This document shows positions 1 to 8,783 of a stretch of DNA of 64,000 nt, one piece after another. Made by a program: the position numbers and the translations under genes. The notes below the pieces were generated by a model. That model had not been told where the DNA came from and ran no database searches. It worked only from the letters and a program-made list of their open reading frames with translations. This stretch comes from Micromonospora sediminicola. GTDB taxonomy: Bacteria > Actinomycetota > Actinomycetes > Mycobacteriales > Micromonosporaceae. Within the stretch, counting starts at the first letter, position 1; each line of letters opens with the position of its first letter. The stretch is taken from NCBI RefSeq assembly GCF_900089585.1, contig NZ_FLRH01000003.1, positions 791,001-855,000 of the forward strand. The letters run 5' to 3'.

Positions 1-831
1 GAGGTCGGCTCCGCGGTGACGAAGTTCGCCGTCGGTGACCGGGTCGGCGTCGGCTGCATGGTCGACTCCTGCCGGGAGTGCGACAACTGCCGCAAGGGCC
101 TGGAGCAGTACTGCCTCAAGGGCAACATCGGCACGTACGGCGGGGTGGGCCGGGACGGCGAGCCGACCCAGGGCGGCTACGCGCAGGCCATCGTGGTCAC
201 CGAGGACTTCGTGCTGCGCATCCCGGACGGCATCGAGCTGGACGCGGCCGCGCCGCTGCTCTGCGCCGGCATCACCACCTACTCGCCGCTGCGGCACTGG
301 AACGCCGGGCCGGGCCGCCGGGTGGCCGTGATCGGCCTGGGCGGTCTGGGCCACATGGCCGTCAAGCTGGCCCACGCCATGGGCGCCGAGGTGACCGTGC
401 TGTCCCAGTCGCTGAAGAAGCGGGAGGACGGGCTGCGGCTCGGCGCCGACCACTACCACGCCACCTCGGACGAGGCGACGTTCACCGACCTGGCCGGCTC
501 GTTCGACCTGATCGTCAACACGGTCAGCGCGGCCATCGACCTGGACGCGTACCTGGGCCTGCTGGCCGTGGACGGGACGCTGGTCAACGTGGGCGCGCCG
601 GAGGACCCGCTGTCGGTGCGCGCGTTCTCGCTGATCCCGGCCCGGCGGTCGTTCGCCGGCTCGATGATCGGCGGCATCGCCGAGACCCAGGAGATGCTCG
701 ACTTCTGCGCCGAGCACGGGTTGGGCGCCGAGATCGAGGTCATCCCGGCCGAGAAGATCAACGAGGCGTACGAGCGGGTGCTCGCGTCCGACGTGCGCTA
801 CCGCTTCGTCATCGACGCCTCGACGTTCTGA
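1..831 (+). CDS. Zinc-dependent alcohol dehydrogenase, CAD family (5' end outside window)
   Basis: The frame is open from base 1 to the stop at 829-831, so the gene starts upstream and 276 residues are visible. The protein resembles the NADP-dependent cinnamyl-alcohol dehydrogenase/YahK group of medium-chain dehydrogenases, which interconvert aldehydes and alcohols. Near the visible N-terminus is the structural-zinc cysteine cluster (CREC, then DNC and QYC), followed by the nucleotide-binding glycine motif [13 protein letters not shown] around residue 115. The catalytic-zinc cysteine and histidine would lie upstream of the window. A strong hairpin follows the stop. The substrate cannot be told from sequence. 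Confidence 0.9.
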   Translation, partial: EVGSAVTKFAVGDRVGVGCMVDSCRECDNCRKGLEQYCLKGNIGTYGGVGRDGEPTQGGYAQAIVVTEDFVLRIPDGIELDAAAPLLCAGITTYSPLRHWNAGPGRRVAVIGLGGLGHMAVKLAHAMGAEVTVLSQSLKKREDGLRLGADHYHATSDEATFTDLAGSFDLIVNTVSAAIDLDAYLGLLAVDGTLVNVGAPEDPLSVRAFSLIPARRSFAGSMIGGIAETQEMLDFCAEHGLGAEIEVIPAEKINEAYERVLASDVRYRFVIDASTF

Positions 832-845
832 CGACTCCGTGCGAG

Positions 846-874
846 GGGGCCGCGTCCGTGCCGGGCGCGGCCCC
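846..874. terminator. Bidirectional hairpin terminator between adh and hmgA
   Basis: Nine-base perfect arms GGGGCCGCG (846-854) and CGCGGCCCC (866-874) enclose an 11-base loop, between two convergent stop codons (831 and 886). There is no clear U-tract on either side, as is common in high-GC actinomycetes. Confidence 0.7.
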
Positions 875-885
875 TTCGGCGTACG

Positions 886-2052
886 TCAGGGCTTGCGCGC
901 CCAGGTCCAGGCGTAGCCGTCGTCCTCGCAGGCGGTCGCCGCGTCGCAGAGGTCCAGCGGGCGGAACGTGTCCACCATGACCGCCAGCTCGTCGAAGAAG
1001 TCCGCCCCGATCGACCGCTCGGCGGCGCCCGGCTGGGGGCCGTGGGTGAAGCCGGACGGGTGCAGCGAGATCGAGCCCTGCTCGATCCCGGAGCCGCGCC
1101 GGGCCTCGTAGTTGCCGCCGGTGTAGAAGAGCATCTCGTCGGAGTCGACGTTGTGGTGGTTGTACGGCACCGGGATGGCGGCCGGGTGGTAGTCCACCTT
1201 GCGCGGCACGAACGAGCAGATCACGAAGTTCGGGCCCTGGAACGTCTGGTGCACCGGCGGCGGCTGGTGGATCCGCCCGGTGATCGGCTCGAAGTCGTGG
1301 ATGGAGAACGCCCACGGGTACATGTGCCCGTCCCAGCCGACCACGTCGAACGGGTGGTTGGCGTAGACGTACCTCGTCCACCCACGACGGTGCTTGACCA
1401 GCACCTCCACCTCCTCGCCGTCGACCAGCAGCGGGGTGTCCGGTCCCCGGACGTCACGCTCGCAGTAGGGCGAGTGCTCCAGGAACTGCCCGCGTACGGA
1501 GAGGTAGCGCTTGGGCGGGCCGATGTGGCCGGACGCCTCCACCGCGAGCAGCCGGGTCGGCTCGTCGCCGGTGGGCACCAGGCGGTGGATGGTCGAGGTG
1601 GGGATGACGACGTAGTCGCCGGCCACCGCGTCGAGCACGCCGAACGGCGACTCCACCCGCAGCGAGCCGGACTCCAGGTAGAGGCAGTGGTCGCCGGTGG
1701 CGTCGCGGAACAGCGGTGAGGGCCGGTCGGCCAGCACGTACGCGATCCGGACGTCGTCGTTGGCGAGCAGGTACTGCCGGCCGAGCACCGGGTCCGCGCC
1801 GGCGCCGTCGAGTTTGTGCGTGCGCAGGTGGCGCGGTTTGAGCGGCAGGTTCGGCACCCGGGTGACGGCGGGCGGGGCGAACTCCTCGGCGGCGAGGATC
1901 GCGGTCGGCGCGTGCCGGTGGTAGAGCAGCGAGGAGTCGGAGGAGAAGCCCTCCTGGCCGACCAGCTCCTCCGCGTAGAGCGTGCCGTCGGGCTGCCGGA
2001 ACTGGGTGTGGCGCTTGCGGGGCACCTCGCCGACGCTGCGGTAGTACGGCAT
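886..2052 (-). CDS. hmgA: Homogentisate 1,2-dioxygenase
   Basis: This 388-residue protein opens the aromatic ring of homogentisate to maleylacetoacetate with a mononuclear Fe(II) in tyrosine and phenylalanine catabolism. The family's metal-ligand region is visible: PVPYNHHNVDSDEMLFY (His and Glu ligands) followed by HPSGFTHGP (His ligand) in the C-terminal third; the N-terminal half is the cupin-like barrel. The ATG at 2052 is chosen because GGGAGG lies just upstream and the family begins at MPYYRSVG; the longer open frame upstream has no family similarity. It diverges from the 2147-4266 gene pair, with which it shares the pathway. Confidence 0.95.
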   Translation of the reverse strand: MPYYRSVGEVPRKRHTQFRQPDGTLYAEELVGQEGFSSDSSLLYHRHAPTAILAAEEFAPPAVTRVPNLPLKPRHLRTHKLDGAGADPVLGRQYLLANDDVRIAYVLADRPSPLFRDATGDHCLYLESGSLRVESPFGVLDAVAGDYVVIPTSTIHRLVPTGDEPTRLLAVEASGHIGPPKRYLSVRGQFLEHSPYCERDVRGPDTPLLVDGEEVEVLVKHRRGWTRYVYANHPFDVVGWDGHMYPWAFSIHDFEPITGRIHQPPPVHQTFQGPNFVICSFVPRKVDYHPAAIPVPYNHHNVDSDEMLFYTGGNYEARRGSGIEQGSISLHPSGFTHGPQPGAAERSIGADFFDELAVMVDTFRPLDLCDAATACEDDGYAWTWARKP

Positions 2053-2090
2053 CTCGCCTCCCGTTATGTCCCGTTCTCCGGCCGGTGGCG

Positions 2091-2103
2091 TCCGATAATC
2101 GGA
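2091..2103. promoter_or_regulatory. Palindromic operator candidate between hmgA and the fah operon
   Basis: TCCGAT-A-ATCGGA is a 13-base dyad with six-base perfect arms, centred in the 94-base divergent intergenic region. It lies upstream of both starts and just upstream of the -35-like element of the rightward gene, so it could regulate both directions. The cognate regulator is not known. Confidence 0.45.
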
Positions 2104-2108
2104 CGCGG

Positions 2109-2138
2109 TTGTCCGTTCCTCGTAGCGTCCCGTACATT
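2109..2138 (+). promoter_or_regulatory. Promoter for the 2147-4266 operon, probably leaderless
   Basis: A -35-like TTGTCC (2109-2114) and -10-like TACATT (2133-2138) are separated by 18 bases. The predicted transcription start coincides with the GTG at 2147, and no ribosome binding site is present, which suggests a leaderless message. Confidence 0.5.
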
Positions 2139-2146
2139 CTTGTCTC

Positions 2147-3013
2147 GTGTCAACGCAGGTGCCCCGCCTCCTCGCCGGCCTGGTCGACGACGCCGCGGTC
2201 TTCCCGCCCGGCAACGCCGCGCTGCCCGACGCGGTCACCGCGCACCGCCGGCACCGCGCGGCCTGGTACGCCGACCTGGTCGGCCCGCTGCTGCTGCCCG
2301 CCTCCGACCTCCAGGCCGGTGCGTTGACCGGCCTGGTCGACCCGGCCGAGGGCCTCGTCATCGGCCTGATCGGCGACACCGGCCTCGACGGGCTGCCCGC
2401 CGCGCTGTCGGCCCTGGCGCCGGACGGCGTGACCGCCCGGCAGGTCGAGGCGCCGGTGGCCAAGCGCGGCGAGGACCCCGCCCCCGGTGTGGCCGAGCTG
2501 GTCGCGCTCGCCGGCCGGCTCGACGGCGCCTCCGTGTACGCGGAGATCCCGCTGACGCTCGGCCTGATGGACGCGCTGGACGCGCTCGCCCGGGCCCGGG
2601 CCGGCGGGCTCCCGGTGGCGGCCAAGTTCCGCACCGGCGGGCTGGCCGCCGAGTTGTTCCCGACGCCGGTCGAGCTGGCCGCGGTGATCTGCGCCTGCCG
2701 CGACCGCGAGCTGCCGTTCAAGCTCACCGCCGGGCTGCACCACGCGATCCGGCACCGTGACCCGGAGACCGGCTTCACCCACCACGGCTTCGTCAACGTG
2801 CTGGCCGCCACGCTGGCCGCGGTCGAGGGCGCCCAGGTGGACGCCGTCGCCGAGCTGTTGGCCGCGACCGACCCGCTGCGCGTGGTCGAGTCGGCCCGGG
2901 CCCGCCGCGAGTCCGCGCGACCGCTCTGGGTCGGCTACGGCTCGTGCAGCATCTCCGAACCATTGACCGATCTGATCCGGCTGGGGCTGGTGAACGGGGG
3001 ATACGAGGCATGA
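2147..3013 (+). CDS. Uncharacterised protein coupled to fumarylacetoacetase; candidate isomerase step
   Basis: I do not recognise this 288-residue protein as a named family. It is soluble, has no signal peptide or membrane segments, and its alternating hydrophobic strands and helices (for example VAAKFRTGG, LPFKLTAGLHHA, HHGFVNVLAA) suggest a TIM-barrel-like fold. The stop overlaps the fah start (ATGA at 3010-3013), so the two are translationally coupled, and it diverges from hmgA. The position between ring cleavage and hydrolysis suggests a role in homogentisate breakdown, possibly in place of maleylacetoacetate isomerase, for which no gene is seen here. That role is inference from context alone. 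The GTG at 2147 is chosen because of the promoter spacing. Confidence 0.75.
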   Translation: MSTQVPRLLAGLVDDAAVFPPGNAALPDAVTAHRRHRAAWYADLVGPLLLPASDLQAGALTGLVDPAEGLVIGLIGDTGLDGLPAALSALAPDGVTARQVEAPVAKRGEDPAPGVAELVALAGRLDGASVYAEIPLTLGLMDALDALARARAGGLPVAAKFRTGGLAAELFPTPVELAAVICACRDRELPFKLTAGLHHAIRHRDPETGFTHHGFVNVLAATLAAVEGAQVDAVAELLAATDPLRVVESARARRESARPLWVGYGSCSISEPLTDLIRLGLVNGGYEA

Positions 3014-4266
3014 GCGAACGCACCGAGCGGAGCGAGGGCCGTGAGGCCATGCCCGGCCAGCACGACGTGAGTTGGGTTTCGGGTGCGGCGGGCTCGCCGT
3101 ACGGGGTGACCAACCTGCCGTACGGGGTGTTCCGGCACGGCGACCGCGAGCCGCGGATCGGCGTCCGCATCGGCGACTTCGTGCTCGACCTGGCCGGCGC
3201 GGAGACGGTCGGGCTGGTGCTGGCCGGCGGGGCGCTCGGCCGACCCACGCTGAACGCCTTCCTGGCGCTCGGCCGCCCGCAGTGGACCGCCGTCCGGCAG
3301 CGGGTCGTCGAGCTGCTCACCGACCCGGCGCACCGCCCGGCGGTGGAGCCGCTGCTGGTGCCGCTGCGCGAGGTCGAGCTGCTGCTGCCGTTCGAGGTCG
3401 CGGACTACGTCGACTTCTACTCCTCGGAGCACCACGCCGGGAACGTCGGGCAGATCTTCCGGCCCGGCCAGCCGCCGCTGCTGCCGAACTGGAAGCACGT
3501 GCCGATCGGCTACCACGGCCGAGCCGGCACGGTGGTCGTCTCCGGCACCCCGGTGGTCCGCCCCTCCGGGCAGCGGGCCAGCGCGCAGGGCCCCACCACG
3601 GGCGCGTCCGTACGTCTGGACATCGAGGCCGAGGTGGGTTTCGTGGTCGGCGTGCCGAGCCGGCTCGGCGAGCGGGTGCCGACGGCCGACTTCGCCGACC
3701 ACGTGTTCGGCGTGGTGCTGGTCAACGACTGGTCCGCACGGGACATCCAGGCCTGGGAGTACCAGCCGCTCGGCCCGTTCCTGGGCAAGTCGTTCGCCAC
3801 CTCGGTCTCCGGCTGGGTCACCCCGCTGGAGGCGCTCGCCGACGCGTTCGTGCCCGCGCCCGACCAGGACCCGCCGGTGCAGGACTACCTGCGGGACACC
3901 CCGCACCTCGGGCTGGACCTGACCCTGTCGGTGGAGTGGAACGGCGAGCGGGTAGCCGAGCCGCCGTTCGCCACCATGTACTGGACCCCGGCCCAGCAGC
4001 TCGCCCACCTCACCGTGAACGGTGCCTCGCTGCGCACCGGCGACCTCTACGCCTCCGGAACCGTCTCCGGCCCCGAGCGCGCCCAGGTCGGCTCGTTCCT
4101 GGAGCTGACCTGGGGCGGGTCCGAGCCGGTCAAGCTCGCCGACGGCAGCGAGCGGACGTTCCTGGAGGACGGCGACACGGTGACGATCACCGCCACCGCG
4201 CCCGGCCGGGACGGCACCACCATCGCCCTGGGCGAGGTCACCGGGACGGTCCTGCCCGCCCGCTGA
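3010..4266 (+). CDS. fahA: Fumarylacetoacetase
   Basis: This 418-residue enzyme hydrolyses fumarylacetoacetate to fumarate and acetoacetate, the last step of tyrosine catabolism. Visible family motifs are FYSSEHHAGNVG (substrate-binding and catalytic His region), DIEAEVGFVVG (the two metal-binding Glu residues), and NDWSARDIQAWEYQPLGPF followed by GKSF (metal-ligand Asp and active-site Lys). The start at 3010 overlaps the upstream stop as ATGA. An in-frame ATG at 3049 is nearer the usual family N-terminus, and the 13 residues before it are charged and repetitive (MSERTERSEGREA), so the exact start is uncertain. A 14-base-pair hairpin terminator follows. Confidence 0.95.
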   Translation: MSERTERSEGREAMPGQHDVSWVSGAAGSPYGVTNLPYGVFRHGDREPRIGVRIGDFVLDLAGAETVGLVLAGGALGRPTLNAFLALGRPQWTAVRQRVVELLTDPAHRPAVEPLLVPLREVELLLPFEVADYVDFYSSEHHAGNVGQIFRPGQPPLLPNWKHVPIGYHGRAGTVVVSGTPVVRPSGQRASAQGPTTGASVRLDIEAEVGFVVGVPSRLGERVPTADFADHVFGVVLVNDWSARDIQAWEYQPLGPFLGKSFATSVSGWVTPLEALADAFVPAPDQDPPVQDYLRDTPHLGLDLTLSVEWNGERVAEPPFATMYWTPAQQLAHLTVNGASLRTGDLYASGTVSGPERAQVGSFLELTWGGSEPVKLADGSERTFLEDGDTVTITATAPGRDGTTIALGEVTGTVLPAR

Positions 4267-4284
4267 ACCACCTGTCGGCCGGAC

Positions 4285-4317
4285 GGCCTCGATCGCACAT
4301 CGGGTGCGATCGAGGCC
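4285..4317 (+). terminator. Rho-independent-type terminator after fahA
   Basis: Perfect 14-base arms (GGCCTCGATCGCAC at 4285-4298; its complement at 4304-4317) enclose a five-base loop and are followed by GTTTCCTT. It lies 19 bases after the fah stop. Confidence 0.85.
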
Positions 4318-4414
4318 GTTTCCTTCCGCGTTGATCGACTCGGATCGCGTACGCCCCGGGCGGCCACTCCGGGGCGCGCCCGAGTCGGAAGAAGCCGAAC
4401 AGGAAGGACCGAGC

Positions 4415-4624
4415 ATGACCGAGCTGACCGGAGCCGTCTGGCGCACCAGCAGCCGCTCCAACGATCAGGGCCTCTGTGTCGAGGTGGCGACCAACGTGGT
4501 CACCGCGCACGGCGTGGTGGGCGTACGCGACTCGAAGGACCCGGACGGTCCGGCGCTCGCGGTCAGCCCGCCGGGCTGGACGGCGTTCGTCACCGCGCTG
4601 CGGGGCGGAACGCTCCGCGGCTGA
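4415..4624 (+). CDS. DUF397 domain protein
   Basis: This 69-residue protein spans almost exactly one DUF397 domain: W-R-T/S-S-R-S at the N-terminus (VWRTSSRSNDQGLCVEV), then VGVRDSKDPDGPALAVSP, then W..F. DUF397 proteins are abundant in actinomycetes and are usually encoded beside an XRE-type regulator, acting with it in developmental or antibiotic control. No such partner is adjacent here. AGGAAGGA six bases before the ATG supports the start. Hairpins on both sides indicate an independent transcript. Confidence 0.9.
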   Translation: MTELTGAVWRTSSRSNDQGLCVEVATNVVTAHGVVGVRDSKDPDGPALAVSPPGWTAFVTALRGGTLRG

Positions 4625-4640
4625 CCGCTCGTCGGATGCC

Positions 4641-4664
4641 CCGGTGCCCCGCTCGGGGCACCGG
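4641..4664 (+). terminator. Hairpin terminator after the DUF397 gene
   Basis: Perfect 11-base arms CCGGTGCCCCG (4641-4651) and CGGGGCACCGG (4654-4664) with a two-base centre follow the stop by 16 bases. Confidence 0.75.
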
Positions 4665-4735
4665 TGGTGGAAATGTCACCGCAAGGCTCCCGGTTTCCGG
4701 TGACGGCCCGTACCGTGGACGACACGGGAGGTGCC

Positions 4736-5218
4736 ATGTCGACGGTGACGGTTTCCGCATTCATCGAAGCGCAGGACGACGACCTGTGGCGCCTGCTCAC
4801 CGACCTCCCGGCCCGCGCCGACTGGCTCTCGGCGGTGGGCGCGGTCGAGGTCCTCGGCGCCGGCGGCTTCGCGCCCGGCACGGTCTGGCGGGAGACCCGC
4901 CTGCGGCCCGACGGCGGCACCGAGCCGGAGGAGTACGAGGTGGTCGAGGCGGTGGCGCCGGCCCGTCTGGTGCTCGACTCGCGCGGCGCGGGCGTCGACT
5001 ACCGGATCACCTGGACGCTGCGCACGGTCGAGCGGCGGCGGCGCGGGTGCACCGAGGTCACCGTCGAGCAGGAGGCGGTGCCGACCCGGCCGTACGGGCG
5101 GGTGCTGGCCCTGATCCTCGGCGGCCTGGCCGCCCGCGCGGTGGAGGGCGCGCTCCGGCGTGACCTGGCCGACCTGGCGCTGGCCGCCGGCCCCGCCCGT
5201 TCCGCCGAAGCGGCCTGA
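4736..5218 (+). CDS. SRPBCC (START/Bet v1-like) family protein
   Basis: This 160-residue protein has the SRPBCC helix-grip pattern: an N-terminal strand (TVTVSAFIEA), a helix with the typical WRLLTDLPARADWLS motif, then antiparallel strands (VVEAVAPARLVLDSRG, YRITWTLRTVE, TEVTVEQEAVP) and a long C-terminal helix (VLALILGGLAARAVEGALRRDLADL). Members bind hydrophobic ligands or act as polyketide cyclases or toxins; the ligand cannot be predicted. The ATG at 4736 is supported by GGGAGGT four bases before it. An alternative open frame back to 4664 lacks a ribosome binding site. Confidence 0.85.
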   Translation: MSTVTVSAFIEAQDDDLWRLLTDLPARADWLSAVGAVEVLGAGGFAPGTVWRETRLRPDGGTEPEEYEVVEAVAPARLVLDSRGAGVDYRITWTLRTVERRRRGCTEVTVEQEAVPTRPYGRVLALILGGLAARAVEGALRRDLADLALAAGPARSAEAA

Positions 5219-5286
5219 GCCGACCCGACCGCTCCCCGCACCCCGGCCCGGACCCGGCCGGTAGGGTGCCGGGGCGGAGGTGGCGG

Positions 5287-6540
5287 ATGGCGAAGGCCGC
5301 GAGGCGGCGGATCCTGACGACGCTGCTGGCGGTGCTGGCCGTCGCGGCGTCGGTCGCCGTGGTCGTCCGGGTGTTGGCGCCCGCCGAGGTCGAGACCGTC
5401 GCCCGGGACCCGTACCCGGCCGCGCCCGCGCCGACCGCCGGGGTGATCGCGCGGCTGCCGGTGGCGCCGCTGGTCGTGGACGGCCGGCTCCGGGTCTACG
5501 CCGGCACCCGCCAGGTGTACGCGGACCAGCCGGTCACCGGGCGGCACCGGGTCACCCCGTTCTGGTCCTACCGCCGCTGGCCGGCGACGCTCGTCGGGGT
5601 GCTCGCCGAGGGCACCACGGTGGTCAGCCGCTGGTCCGACGGGACGCTGGTGGCACTGGACGCGCGGACCGGCCGGGTGGCCTGGCGCGCGGACGGCCCG
5701 GAGCCGGGTTCGGTGCCGGCGCCGCGCCGCACCTACGCCGGCACGGTCTGGGACCCGGCCGGCCTGCACGTGGCCCGGACGGCGGCCGGCCGGACCGTGC
5801 TGCTCGCCGCCGGTCCGGGTGCGCTCGGCGGGTACGACCTCGGCGACGGTCGCCGGCTCTGGCGCGTCGACGTCGGGCGCGGCTGCCGGACCGACGTGGG
5901 CACGACGGCCAGCGGCGAGCTGGTCGGGGTGGACCGCTGCGCCGGGCCGGCCGCGGTCGAGCTGCGGGACGCGGCGACCGGCGCGGTACGGACCCGTTGG
6001 CGGCCGCCGGACGCGCCGGACCAGCTGGTGGTCAGCCCGGTGGGTTGCCGCGACGGGCACTCCGGCTGCCGGGGACTGCGGACCGCCGGGCCGGGCGGCG
6101 AGAACAGCCGGGGCTGGCTGGTGGCGGACCCGGGTGAGCCGACCGCCGCGCCGGGCCTGGACGGTGCGGACACGGCGCTGGACGGCGAGCGGGTGGTGGA
6201 CACGTCCGGCCCGGTGGTGGTCGGGCGGTCGCCCCGCACCGGCGCGGAGCTGTGGCGTCGGGCGGACATCCACCCGGCCCGGGTGCTGGCGGTCGAGCCG
6301 GGGCGGGTGCACCTGCTGACCGACCGGCGGGAGCTGGTCACCGTGGATCCGATCACCGGCGCGACGCGGTCGACGTCCGTGCTGGACCTCGGGCGGGACG
6401 GGATCGCCTGGCGACCGGGCCGGGCGTACGCGGTGGACGGTTACGTCGCGGTGGAGCGGCTGCGGGAGCGGGCCCGCCCGGAGGACGACGACCAGGGGTA
6501 CTTCCTGATGGCGGAGCCGGTGCTGCTCGCCGCCACGTGA
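5287..6540 (+). CDS. Membrane-anchored PQQ-like beta-propeller protein
   Basis: This 417-residue protein has a basic N-terminus and one hydrophobic segment (about residues 9-31), then an extracytoplasmic region of repeated blades with WxxxDGTLVALDARTGRVAWR-like motifs and YDLGDGRRLWRV. This is the pyrrolo-quinoline-quinone-like repeat architecture found in BamB-like and outer-envelope proteins; the repeats here need not bind PQQ. Four cysteines in the middle (residues about 200-270) may form disulfides outside the cell. GGAGG at 5276-5280 sets the ATG at 5287. A second, similar protein is encoded at 11473-12897. Function unknown. Confidence 0.85.
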   Translation: MAKAARRRILTTLLAVLAVAASVAVVVRVLAPAEVETVARDPYPAAPAPTAGVIARLPVAPLVVDGRLRVYAGTRQVYADQPVTGRHRVTPFWSYRRWPATLVGVLAEGTTVVSRWSDGTLVALDARTGRVAWRADGPEPGSVPAPRRTYAGTVWDPAGLHVARTAAGRTVLLAAGPGALGGYDLGDGRRLWRVDVGRGCRTDVGTTASGELVGVDRCAGPAAVELRDAATGAVRTRWRPPDAPDQLVVSPVGCRDGHSGCRGLRTAGPGGENSRGWLVADPGEPTAAPGLDGADTALDGERVVDTSGPVVVGRSPRTGAELWRRADIHPARVLAVEPGRVHLLTDRRELVTVDPITGATRSTSVLDLGRDGIAWRPGRAYAVDGYVAVERLRERARPEDDDQGYFLMAEPVLLAAT

Positions 6541-6613
6541 CCGGATCTGCCAACAAAACGGACAAAAGCCACTACAGTGCTCTCATCCGATGGTCGTCGG
6601 ACGAGACGTCCGA

Positions 6614-6644
6614 GGCCGGTCCGTAGGGGGTTGACGGACCGGCC
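6614..6644. terminator. Bidirectional terminator between convergent genes
   Basis: Perfect 11-base arms GGCCGGTCCGT (6614-6624) and ACGGACCGGCC (6634-6644) lie between the 5287-6540 stop and the stop of the aminotransferase at 6660. The 119-base gap also holds an AT-richer stretch (6553-6585) without a recognisable function. Confidence 0.75.
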
Positions 6645-6659
6645 CCGGACGCGCTCCGG

Positions 6660-7763
6660 TCAGGCCAGCGCGGCCTCGGCGGCGGCCAGGAACGCGTCGT
6701 TCTCGGCCGGGGTGCCGATGGTGACCCGCACCCCGTCGCCCGGGAACGGCCGGACGATCACGCCGCGCGCCTCGCACGCCTTGCCGAACGCCACCGCGCG
6801 CTCGCCCAGCGGCAACCAGACGAAGTTGGCCTGGCTCTCCGGCACGTCCGGCACGAACTTGCGCAGCGCCTCGGTGACCCGGTCCCGCTCGGCCACCACC
6901 AGCGCGCAGCGCCGCTCGACCTCGTCGGCCTGCGCCAGCGCGGCCAGCGCGCCGGCCTGGGCGGCCATGCTGGTGGAGAACGGCGTCACCACCTTGCGCA
7001 CGGCGGCGGCCACGGCCGGCGCGGCCACCAGCCAGCCGATCCGCAGCCCGGCCAGACCCCACGCCTTGGACAGCGTGCGCAGCACCGCCACGTTCGGCCG
7101 GTCCAGGTAGCTCAGGCCGTCCGGCACCTCCGGATCGGTGACGAACTCCCGGTACGCCTCGTCGATCACCACCAGCACGTCGTCCGGCACCGCGTCGAGG
7201 AAGCGGTCCAACTCGGCCCGGCGCACCGCCGTACCGGTGGGGTTGTTCGGGTTGCAGACCAGGACCATCCGGGTCCGGTCGGTCACCGCCGCCGCCATCG
7301 CGTCCAGGTCGTGCCCGTGGCCGGCGTCGTTCGGCACCCGCACGCTGGTCGCGCCGCTGGTCGCCGCGATGATCGGGTACGCCTCGAACGAGCGCCACGA
7401 GTAGAGCAGCTCGTCACCGGGCAGGCAGGTCGCCCGCACCAGGTGCTCGGCCAGCGCCACCGACCCGCAGCCGGTGGCGATCCGGTCGGCGTCCACGCCG
7501 TACCGCTCGGCCAGCGCCTGGCGCAGCGCCACCACGCCCATGTCCGGGTAGCGGTGCGAACCGGCGACCGCCTCGGCGACCGCCTCCACCACGCCGGGCA
7601 GCGGGCCGTACGGGACCTCGTTGCTGGCCAGCTTGATCGCCTCGGGCAGGCCCAGCTCCCGGGCCAGGTCGGCCGGGCTGCGGCCGGGCACGTAGTTGGG
7701 CAGCGCGTCCAGGTCGGCGCGGGTGAGCCGCAGCGGAGGCTGGTGACGTCCGGTGTCGGTCAT
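6660..7763 (-). CDS. hisC: Class I/II aminotransferase, HisC/aromatic aminotransferase type
   Basis: This 367-residue PLP enzyme has the fold-type I motifs: [24 protein letters not shown] and the Schiff-base lysine in [15 protein letters not shown], with the phosphate/carboxylate Arg in [11 protein letters not shown]. Similar proteins are named histidinol-phosphate aminotransferase or aromatic amino acid aminotransferase. Its position as the last gene of the hpd operon argues for transamination of tyrosine or phenylalanine to the arylpyruvate used by HPPD, rather than histidine synthesis; that is inference. The start overlaps the stop of the upstream RDD gene (ATGA, 7760-7763). Confidence 0.88.
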   Translation of the reverse strand: MTDTGRHQPPLRLTRADLDALPNYVPGRSPADLARELGLPEAIKLASNEVPYGPLPGVVEAVAEAVAGSHRYPDMGVVALRQALAERYGVDADRIATGCGSVALAEHLVRATCLPGDELLYSWRSFEAYPIIAATSGATSVRVPNDAGHGHDLDAMAAAVTDRTRMVLVCNPNNPTGTAVRRAELDRFLDAVPDDVLVVIDEAYREFVTDPEVPDGLSYLDRPNVAVLRTLSKAWGLAGLRIGWLVAAPAVAAAVRKVVTPFSTSMAAQAGALAALAQADEVERRCALVVAERDRVTEALRKFVPDVPESQANFVWLPLGERAVAFGKACEARGVIVRPFPGDGVRVTIGTPAENDAFLAAAEAALA

Positions 7764-8761
7764 GGGGTGTCTCCCGGGGGGTCGGCGCGGTCGCGCGGGG
7801 CGGTACGGGGGTCGGTCCGGTCACGGGGGAGCTGGACCACCACGGTCTGCGCCCGCTTGTCGTGCAGAGCCTGACGCAGCGGCTGGTCGAACAGCGGCGA
7901 GACCGCGTCGACGAACTGGAGCAGCAGGCCCAGCCCGCAGCAGTACCAGAGCAGCGTGGGCAGGCCCATCGTGCTCCAGCGCCGGGTGGCCCGGCCGAAG
8001 CCGAGCGGCTGGTCCGCCTCGATCGGCACCGCGCGTACGCCCATCAGCCGCTTGCCGAAGGTCTGCCCGCGCGCCGCCATCGACGGCACCTCGTACGCGT
8101 ACCAGAGCGCGGTGGCGATCAGCAGGATGGCGATCTGCAACCCGCCGGCCTGCTCGTCGATCTGCGGCAGCCCCTCGGTGGAGGTGTCCCCGTTCAGGGC
8201 CCGGCGCATCGACTCGCGCAGGTAGGGCGAGACCGCCTCGAAGTAGCGCCAGACGAACCAGCCGTTGACCACGGCGTTGAGCAGGAACACCACGCCGAGG
8301 TCGATCAGGCGGGCGACCAGTCGCGAGCCGTACGAGGCGAGCGGCAACCCGTGCGGACGCGGCGCCGGCGGACGGCCCGGCCAGTGCGGGTACGGCCAGC
8401 CCGGCGGCGGCCCCTGCGGCCCCGGCCCGGCCTGTCCGGGCTGCCCCGGCCACGGCCCGTTCGGGCCCGGCTGCCCGGGACCGGCGGTCGGCGGGAGCGG
8501 ATACGGCCCGGCCGGCGGCTGGCCCGCGCCCGGCCCGGAGACCGGCGGGACGGCCGCGCCACCGGTCGCGCCCGAGGTCGGCCGGGCGGCGGTGGGGTCG
8601 GCGCCCGCCGCCACCGGGGTCGGCTCGGGCTCGGCGGGCGGGGGGCCGTCGGGCGGGGTGACGTCGACCGGGATCGGCGCGCCGATCCAGCCCTCACCGT
8701 CCCACCACCGGCGGGTCTCCGGATCGGCCGGGTCGACGTGCCAGCCAGGTTCCACACTCAC
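7760..8761 (-). CDS. RDD family membrane protein with N-terminal DUF2510 motif
   Basis: This 333-residue protein has three parts: an N-terminal DUF2510-like motif ([21 protein letters not shown]), a Pro/Gly/Ala-rich linker of roughly 120 residues, and a C-terminal RDD domain ([20 protein letters not shown], then [12 protein letters not shown]) with three membrane segments. RDD proteins have been linked to transport, including Na+/H+ antiport, but most are unassigned. The GTG at 8761 is preferred: GAGG lies upstream and DUF2510 begins immediately after it. The longer TTG start at 8794 would run into the preceding gene. It is overlapped by the aminotransferase start, indicating one operon with hpd. 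Confidence 0.85.
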   Translation of the reverse strand: MSVEPGWHVDPADPETRRWWDGEGWIGAPIPVDVTPPDGPPPAEPEPTPVAAGADPTAARPTSGATGGAAVPPVSGPGAGQPPAGPYPLPPTAGPGQPGPNGPWPGQPGQAGPGPQGPPPGWPYPHWPGRPPAPRPHGLPLASYGSRLVARLIDLGVVFLLNAVVNGWFVWRYFEAVSPYLRESMRRALNGDTSTEGLPQIDEQAGGLQIAILLIATALWYAYEVPSMAARGQTFGKRLMGVRAVPIEADQPLGFGRATRRWSTMGLPTLLWYCCGLGLLLQFVDAVSPLFDQPLRQALHDKRAQTVVVQLPRDRTDPRTAPRDRADPPGDTP

Positions 8762-8783
8762 GGCTGTGCCTCGCGGTCTGCGC

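Noticed and set aside
2053..2811. Extension of hmgA frame to a 641-codon protein
   Set aside because: The extension overlaps the rightward operon antisense, has no family similarity, and a good ribosome binding site precedes the ATG at 2052.
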